From NCBI GenBank assembly GCA_028023455.1, contig JAQFVV010012418.1, positions 5,389,244-5,453,243 on the forward strand: a stretch of 64,000 nt of DNA. Direction: 5' to 3'. Made by a program: the position numbers and the translations under genes. The stretch's first letter is position 1. Every line of letters begins with the position of its first letter. This DNA is from Epiperipatus broadwayi. Lineage: Eukaryota; Onychophora; Udeonychophora; Euonychophora; Peripatidae. The notes beneath the pieces were generated by a model, which had not been told where the DNA came from, ran no database searches, and saw nothing but the letters and a program-made list of their open reading frames with translations. Below are positions 44,701 through 53,700 of the stretch, piece by piece.

Positions 44701-47700
44701 CAGGAAAATACCTAACCTATACGTCCAATCACATCAGAAACACAAAACATGGAGTTCTACTATCACTATTGTATTCGCCCGACCGGTGTTGCTTGCCGAA
44801 AGCACCTTCATGTCACTTCTATGAATCTGCTGTGTTCTTGCATCTGGGGGATTACATAATGTTCTGTGAAGATAGTTTCAAACACATATACACGTACGCT
44901 TTATTTATTTTATACGTAAATTCGGATTGAATCCAAGTAGTAGGCATCAGGAGAACTTTTATAAGAGTCCGCCACGTATGTGCATAAGCTCACTCAACTA
45001 TATCACAAAACATGCCCGTGCATCACTCCAGTCGGAAGCAAGAAACGAACACAGCCAATATCACCCTTCAAATTACATCGTATAGGCGATCTTTCAATCC
45101 CGATCAATCCGACTTATTATATGAGGGTCCGCCCTATATCCCACAGAATAAATAACTCAAACTTAATATTAATCTAAGAGAGCATAATAAACATAAATAT
45201 AATCAAATCCCAATACCAAAATATCAAATGCATTCATTCATATACAAACAAATTTGATCGCTCCAGCACTCATTCCCTATTATATAAATTTATGTTGAAA
45301 TTCCAAGCAATTAATAACAAAAAATACTAGTTAAATAAATGTTTTATTTTAATCTGTTTACTAACAATTCATGCAGGTATATGACCAGCAAGCCGAGATA
45401 ATTTAGATTCCGAGGTGACTTCACACCTATTTTAAAGAATGTTAATCTGTAGGCAAACTTATTTGGTTAGGTTCTCGAATCGTTCATTAATGGTCATGAG
45501 TAATTTTATCATTTTAGCTTAATGTTTAATAGTTCTGGTTATTAAAGTTATTTTACTTTGGTGCATAAGTGAATATGACAATTTAAAGATAGCTACCTGT
45601 GGAACGTAGAAAGACTGTAAGGGGGATCCTGAGCGATGATTTCTTCTTTAACGAAGCATTCCGGCAATTTGCAAGGTCTCAAAAGCGTGTGTGGTCCTTA
45701 TGTGAAGTTTCTCCGGTGTTACGAGCATCCTATTGGCAATCAGCTGAGCTGGACGCGGAGGTCCGGTGGTCAAGCCGCGAATTTTATGTTCAGCAACGCA
45801 TCTCCGTTAGATTTCTACACAAAAGTTAGATTTTATTTCTTCTCTATTTCTAATTTTAATAATCATTCCATTAAAAGCGCTGTCCGGCCTTTTTGATCTC
45901 TTCCTTCCCGCCCTCACACCTTGAGTTTTTTTCACCCAATCACTCCCATGCACCTGTGAGTCCCTTCATCTTATAAGTCCATCGAGTATTAACTCAATTC
46001 AGTGATTTCTGGGATCGTTTACACCACTTTGGAATTTAACTCAATTTGACCATTTTTTCAGGTATTGTTTCGCTGGAGACAGAAGTCTGAGTTGTACAAT
46101 AGCAGTGTACACTTTTTCTCACCTCTGTTTCTAAATTCGGCTTATTTTATCTAGGCGTACCAGCACATATCCTGCCTATTGTTTCAATTTCTCTAATTTT
46201 ACATTTACTAATTACCCCTATTTAAAATAATTTTAGATCGCTTGGAATTTCAGAACATATTGCAAATTAATTAATTCTTTTTCCCCTTTTGTTCAAAATG
46301 ATTCAAATGATTTAATAAAATGTCAAACTTGCGTTCAATCATTCCTCTCTCTTTATTTAATTAAAAATGCAAAAAAAAAACTACACTAATGATTACAGAT
46401 TTATTCTTAACAAAAAAACAAAATAATAAAAAAAAACTCTTTTACTTTTTTATTTCAATAAATTTGACAGGTACTCTTATATAGCTGCGATCATGCTTTA
46501 GAAACGGCTGTTTCTCGTTTATTATTAAAGCAAGACCGCTTTTTTAAAAGTTTTGTTCCTGTCATTCATTTCGTCAATTGAATATATGTTTAATATAACC
46601 TCATATGCCTGGGTTCAAATCCCATGTAACGCTATTCCGTTACACTATGGAACAGAGCAAAAGAAGTTTGTTCAGAAACCAGCAATTTGGAAAAAGAAAG
46701 GATCTACATAGAGCAGACTCTTATGAAAAATGGTTATCCGCCAGCTGATATTAAGAAAACATTAAATAGACAACAAAAAGAACCAACAAGAGAAAAAACA
46801 ATTATTGGTATCGCAGTGTACCCATATACATTCCAAAAATAGAAGACAAATTAAGGAAAATCTGCAATCAGTATAGTATCAGAACAGCTTTCTAGAGCCA
46901 TACCACACTATGAGGAATTCTAATATCTACAAAGCCTAAACTTGAAATGCTGAAAAGAAAAAACTGCATCTATGAAATACCATGTGAATGTGGTAGAACA
47001 TATATTGGTGAGACCAGTTATCCCATTGAAAAGGCTTGCAAGAACACAAACTGGTGATTAGAAGAGAGAAAACAGATATGTCTAAGGTAGCAGACCATGT
47101 ATGTGCCAATGAACATATGTTCAATTGGGAAAATACATAAATATTGGATAGAGAAGAAAACATACAAAGAAGAAAATTTAAAGAAGCTGCTCACGTGACA
47201 ATGGCAAAAAATCCTATAAGCCAACCTAGTATGATTATATATAATGTATGGAAACCACTAATCAATTTTGCTCTTAGGAAAAAGTGGAGAAATCAAGAAG
47301 AACCTCATAGATAAGAATATGAAATTTTTACTTACTGTTGCCTTTGGCAAGATGGCTCAGTTGGTTAGAGCATTACTTTAAAATTCAATACTCAAGAATC
47401 TAAGGGTCCAGGTTTGAATCCCATGCTAGTACTGTCACTGGTCAGGCCAGCAACACCTGAAGAAGGGGGGAGAATAATATCTGTCAAAATGTTGTGCATA
47501 TATTAACCTGTTTGATGTGCTAATACTAACAGTTGAATATATTTGAAATATTTAAATAAAATTAAATTTTTCTAAAGACATTCAATACTCATATTAGATG
47601 GTGGAAATAGTTCAATATAAAAATACAACTAAAACCTTATCATCACAAACCTTCAGAAAAACATCAAGGATCTTTGTTTCTATTATATAGAAAACTAATT

Positions 47701-50700
47701 TGTAATAATATTAATTAATAAATTGCAGAGTCACAATTGCTGAATTAACAAATCAATGGACCACAACTGAAATGCAAATCATTAAAAGAATTTGATATTT
47801 GTAAATATCTTTATTATTATTATTTTGTATAGAATATTTATTTCCCTTTTTTTAAAAAAAATTCATTGTATATTTAATATTGACCATTTATTCTATCTTA
47901 TAAATATAATAAATACTGGCTATTTATTCTTCCTAGATTGAATATCAGATATTTAATCTAATATTATTTATTATCATGTCACACTTTTATTCTGTAGAGC
48001 TGTGCATGATTTACATTTTTGCAAATAATATATTGCCATTATTTTTTTAACAAGGAAAAGCGTAATAAATTTAAAAGGTAAAAATAAATGGTTCAATCTC
48101 TTCTAACAAATGTTAACCATCATAGAGAGTGTGAAACTTTTCATAACTCTCTAACAAAATAAATATATTTAAGCAATAATATATATTTAAATATATAAAT
48201 AAGTATTTAAATTGGTCAAATGTAATTATAATTATTTTTCCCCCAATGAATTAGAGGTTGTTGTTGTTTTTTTTTTTTTGATGGGTTTAAATATTTTTTT
48301 AACTAAAGAAGTCAAATACAGTGTAAAGTCTATAATAATAGTTCTGTTCAGATGAGGAATTTTAAAATAAATCTTAAAATGTAAAGGTAGGCCATAAATA
48401 AGAGAAGTGACTTTGCAGCAAGTAATGTATTCATTCCTAATGATCTGTTGAACATTCTCTTGCTTTAATTACATCACTGATTCTTATTCCACATAAAGTT
48501 TCTTATTTGATATATTTTGATATAGAAAATTATATTAAAATTTTTACATTTCATCCTATTTTCTGGAAACTCACAATATTAAGAAGGAAACTAAGGCATT
48601 ACAGCAATGGAAGAAAAAAGTTTATATATTTCAAGGAAAATTTATTTAATGAAGTTATGAAAATATAGCATAGCACTGATAAAGCTGTTTTTTTTTTCCC
48701 ATTTTCTTATCTCTCAATTTCAATAAACAGAAGTGATCCTTTTTATAAAATTATTTAAAAATATATTAATCTTAGTTTTTATAAATAAAATAAATAATTA
48801 ACAACTTTAAATAACAAAATACCTATACATCAATGTGTTAAACAGCATAATTATACTATAAAATATTGATGTACATGTGTTTTGTTATTTATAGATTATG
48901 TATAGAATTTATTTTTAATTAATAACTTTTTATATTTCTTTATTTTTTTTTAAATTTTTTTGTATAAAACAATGAAAATAAAATTATTTTTTGCAGACAA
49001 CTTTTCAAAACTGAAAATAAAATAAAAAAGTTTTTTTTTTTACACTTTTCTCTCCAAATCTGTTTAATAAATTTTTATTGATCAGGTAATACAAGGTTAA
49101 ATTTGGAAAAAAAAACAATGTTTTGTTGCTATTAATAATATTTTTAATAAAGTTTTATTAATGTTGTTAAAAAATATTACCATTAAACACTTCCTATATA
49201 TATATGTTAGATGTAAAATAAATCATGTAAATATATTTATGTATAGATACCATCTCCTATAAGTTTGAGTAACCAGTGATTACCAGATGATAATGCAATC
49301 TAATACTCAGGTCATTTTCCAGTTTTTGTTTTTATCAGAGAGAATTTGAAATTCACATCTGGAACTTAATGCAGTTATGCGTCTATCATATATCTTTAAT
49401 TTCTTTTTTACCATCAAACTACCTGTTTGTATAGTTATATACATCTAACATCAGATTCAGTAACTACATTCTAATAACCTTTATTCTGTTTTAATTATAC
49501 AAGCAAATTGACTTGGAGTCAAAGCTTTAGGATTTTTTTAATTTTAAGCTATTAATTTGATAATAAAAAAATTAATTAAAAATGGCTGCTACATAACTAC
49601 TGTTTTGAGTCCAAAATATTTACTGAGGGTATTAGAGTAAAGGAAGAAAAAATGATTTTAATTACTATTGTAAACTGGCCAGGATTAGCTTTATCTTTTG
49701 ACTTTTTTTTTTTTTAAGTGTAAGTTTCTATTGTATTTAAATATAGTTATTTTCTAGAAGTGGATACTCTTAAGCACTTTTTAATATTTATGCAGTTTTA
49801 ATCAAAATGTTTAAAGTAGTTTGATATTTCTATTATTTATTTCCAACTGAACACATTTTTTTTCCAGACCACTAACGTAGGCATTTATTACATCTCTATT
49901 TGATTTTTGTTTTTAATTTAGATGTTTCCAAATAAGGTCAAAAAAATGGAATTTTTTTCAAGAAAAGCTAAAGTATCTAGATCTAGAAGACATCGTGAAA
50001 TTACAGTAGCACCTGAGATTGAGAAAAAATCGAAGGTGTCACCTCAAAAAAAGAAAAAGGCTGAGAAAGGTATAAACAAAAGTTATATTTTTTCTAGCTC
50101 ATTTTTTTCTGGTGAGCTTTTTTCCTTTGTTTTAGTAATCAGTCTTGAAATTTATTTATATAGCAAAAGCGCCATCTGATGAAGAAATTGAAAGTTTAAT
50201 AATAGATGAAGGAACTGCCTTGAATATGCCAATTATTGTGCCATCTTCTGAAGAGATTTTCAAAGGCAAAGGTATCAACACTGTAGAACAAACAAATCTT
50301 TATCTCTTTCTTATTAATCTTAAGAATTGTAGTAAAAAACAGACCAGCATAATTTTAAATAAATTTAATAATAATAGTAAACTTTGGAATTTAAAGCATT
50401 GTGATTTTAAATTCCAGAGTTTCTTCTTATTATTAGAAAAAAATTTCAAGATTTTATTTAATTATATAATTTTAATAAACTTATGAGATCAAGTGATAGT
50501 TTGTGTCTAATGTTCAGAGCAAGATATTTAATTTTTTTCCCCCTTAATCAATAATTAATCAAGGAACCTGTAGCTTACCAACAATCAGATCAACAATAGA
50601 AACATTTAAATAATGTACTTTTTTTTTTTTAAAAAAAAAAAAAGAACCAATTTAAATGTATTGATAAACGGCGAAAATTCAATTAATAACTTTCTGATTT

Positions 50701-53700
50701 AGCATTTTTTTTATTCAAGCCGTAATTATAATAATATTGAGCTTTTTGGCGTTAATTTTTTATATTTTTGAAAAAAATAGTTTCAAATGAAGTTCTTCAT
50801 GGAAGAGAGACATTACCAATTGAAAAAAGAAGAAATGCATTTTTGGATGGTTTTGAAATATTAAATAATGGAAAAGGGCTTGAATAATAGAAACATACTG
50901 AAGTGTTGAAAAATATGAAATGGGTAAGTGTATTAAAGAGACAGTTAAGAAAAAAAGATGAATTAACTATTGACTCATAAATTATTAATAAAGATTCTCA
51001 AAAATAAATATTGATTTACAACTTAAATTCTTTTAAATGTATGTGTTCTGATCTTCAGTTTACAAATCAAAATATTCTTTTTAAAGTTTCTTTTATCAAG
51101 AAATTTTGATTGTGATTTTGAATTGTAAATATGTATTTTACTTAATAGTAATCCTAAATATTTAAATTTTCTGCAGTTTATCAAAAGAACATATACAACT
51201 TACTAAAAATATTGAAAGTATACTTAGTTGGTTGAATAATTCTTTTTAGAATAGCAATTGTTTAAAAATAATTTATATAATGCTATCTGAACTACAATTA
51301 AAATACTAAAAAAGTTTTTGTTAGATTTTAATCAAGCTTATTATTCTTTCAGTATCTTAAGAATATTTTGAACAACACTATGATGGTCTGTCTTTTTTGT
51401 ATTGTGTGTATTTCAAAAATTTATACATTCAAGCATCTAATATTCTATCCAAAATTTATAAGAATTCTAGTCATTTAAGGGGGAGGGGGTATTATGTATC
51501 TAAGAGATGGTCTGAATGGTTTTAAAGAATTATGAGCAGTGCAAGAGTCCTCTTGAAATATTGATTAGAAATCTGTGTGCAATAGATGTAATCAAACAAT
51601 GAGAATCTTCATGGAAATATTTCTTTAAATATATAAATGTGAGCAATTAATTAATGCCTCATATTTTTTCTATCATATAGAATTGTACAAATCATAGTAA
51701 AGAGCTTGTTTTTATTTTTTTTTAAAAAAAGTGTATTAGTCTTGTCTTGTATTATTAGTAATAGGAATAGAAAATATGGAATAGAATAGTTATAAGAGAT
51801 CTGTATTCAATAAAAGACATGTGTTGATAATTATTTTCAAAAAAGATATTGAATTTTTTTGTCATATTGTCATTTGTTTGGCAAGTCAATATTGCATCCA
51901 AAATAAAATAGTTTCATTCAGTCACTTTTTTAATTTTGTTTTGCCACAGTCCATATTTACAAATGAAACAAATGTGATACCTTGAATTAATATATAAAAT
52001 TATTCATTGATAAATGTGGATTATCTATATTTTTATTTTTGTTATCCATATATTAAGAAAAATTATTGGGATCACAGTTATTATAATGTGATGAATAAGA
52101 AATTAAATTCACCACATCATGGAAATTTTGAAAAATTAATTTATCCTAACTAAAGATTAATTTTTTTTTTTTTTTAATTGAACAAGTTTATTCAAAATAT
52201 CATCAACATTTTGTGCTGATTTTCAAAAGTAATAGAATTTCTGTCTAGAATTAGGATTAATAAAAGTAGTATTAAATAAGATAATTTGCTTACATCTTAT
52301 CACATTCTTTGTAAATCATTTTTTGGGAAACAATAATTTAATCAGCTGAAGTCTGCAATTTTTATTGTTTTTATATAGAAAATGAAATATAATAAATTCA
52401 CAAGGAGACAATAGACATCAAGATTAGTGCTTTGTTTATTGCTACTCTTATTTCACTAATTATTAAGATTATAATACAAAATAATTATAAATGTATTTGA
52501 TAGATACTGTTCCAATTATCTCTTATCAATTTCCATAGAATGAAACTGACAAAAGATTGCCACAGTGAATTGAAGATGTGTCACTTCAGCAAAGTATCAT
52601 AAATTGTTATAAAACATGTGACTTCATAGTAATAAATAGAAATATCTTCATTTCTTTGTTTTTTTCTTAATGTTAATATGATATATTCAGCATGACAAAC
52701 TGATATTTAGTATTTTTCTGCTCAAAATCAAAGATGCCTATAGTCAATTTATAATGAATCTCTAATATATGTACTTGTTGATGTAGTGTCAAGTCTATAT
52801 ACTTATACAAGTATTTTTCTTGGGTTTCAAATAAGATTTAAAACTGTTAGTTTGAATAGTTAAATTAAGAATAAAGATATATGGCTATACTGCAAAATAA
52901 GATTTCTAGATGAAATTTGTATATATAAAAGGCCTTATACTTAGAAATCCTGCTAGCCAAAAACTAGAATCTGATTTTACATCTATTTAGTTTCTTGATT
53001 TACTCAAATGTTTTGACATATTTATTCAATGTATTAATGCATATTAATACACATTAAAATAATGCGAAAAGAGTTAATATTTAATAAATTTATCCAATGC
53101 TTACAATTTGACTTTTAGAATGTGTAAATCATTATTGATTTGTTATGTATATTTGTTGCAGTTTATATGGATGTTACATATGTCATATATATATAATATT
53201 AAGAGCATGCTAATGAGCTCTAAACAAACTTTTTTTTTTTTTTATGATAAATGCTATTACAAGAGAAGGCATTCAAATCATTTTTATCTTGGATTGTCCC
53301 CATCTCCAGACCGGTTTCGACCTATGGGTCTCTTCAGTGAGGAGTTGGGACATTAGATTCAAAAAACCAACTTAAGCTAAGCATTTATCTAAAATTAATT
53401 GTCAAGAAGAAGATCTGAAACTTTTAGACATCTACATGTCTTTAAAGTCAGCTCTCCAACTGAAAAAATCATATGGGTCTGAACTTAATTCAGATACTCC
53501 ATATATTAGTAGGCTTAGCCATTTAATTTAGCCAAAACCACCAACAGCATATATATATATAAGTATAGAGAGAAATATTTTAAGTCTTGCAATTTGACTG
53601 GCAGGGATTCTGATGATTAAATTTGTTTAAATTTTTAATGAATGTATTCTTTCATTAAAAAAAAAAAATTACAGTCAAATGACTTTTTCATTTAATAAAC

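Larger units (their letters stand above)
42608..47668 (+). mobile_element. Penelope-like element with flanking terminal repeats
   Basis: From left: a short piece of the C-terminal coding end (42608-42770), a terminal repeat (42775-43080), a nearly complete but decayed coding region (43008-47310) broken by an LTR-type insertion (44770-46644), and a second terminal repeat (47338-47668). A partial tandem copy in front of a full one, forming pseudo-LTRs, is a known PLE arrangement. All of it lies in SNAPC1 intron 8. Confidence 0.85.

Noticed and set aside
46600-46634. B-box-like gggttcaaatccc suggesting a tRNA gene
   Set aside because: No acceptor stem, A box or anticodon arm precedes it, and it lies at the end of the LTR-type insertion.
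50176-50190. ctgatgaagaaattgaaa, hammerhead-like bases
   Set aside because: They are codons of SNAPC1 exon 10 (SDEEIES) and no stem II or stem I can form.
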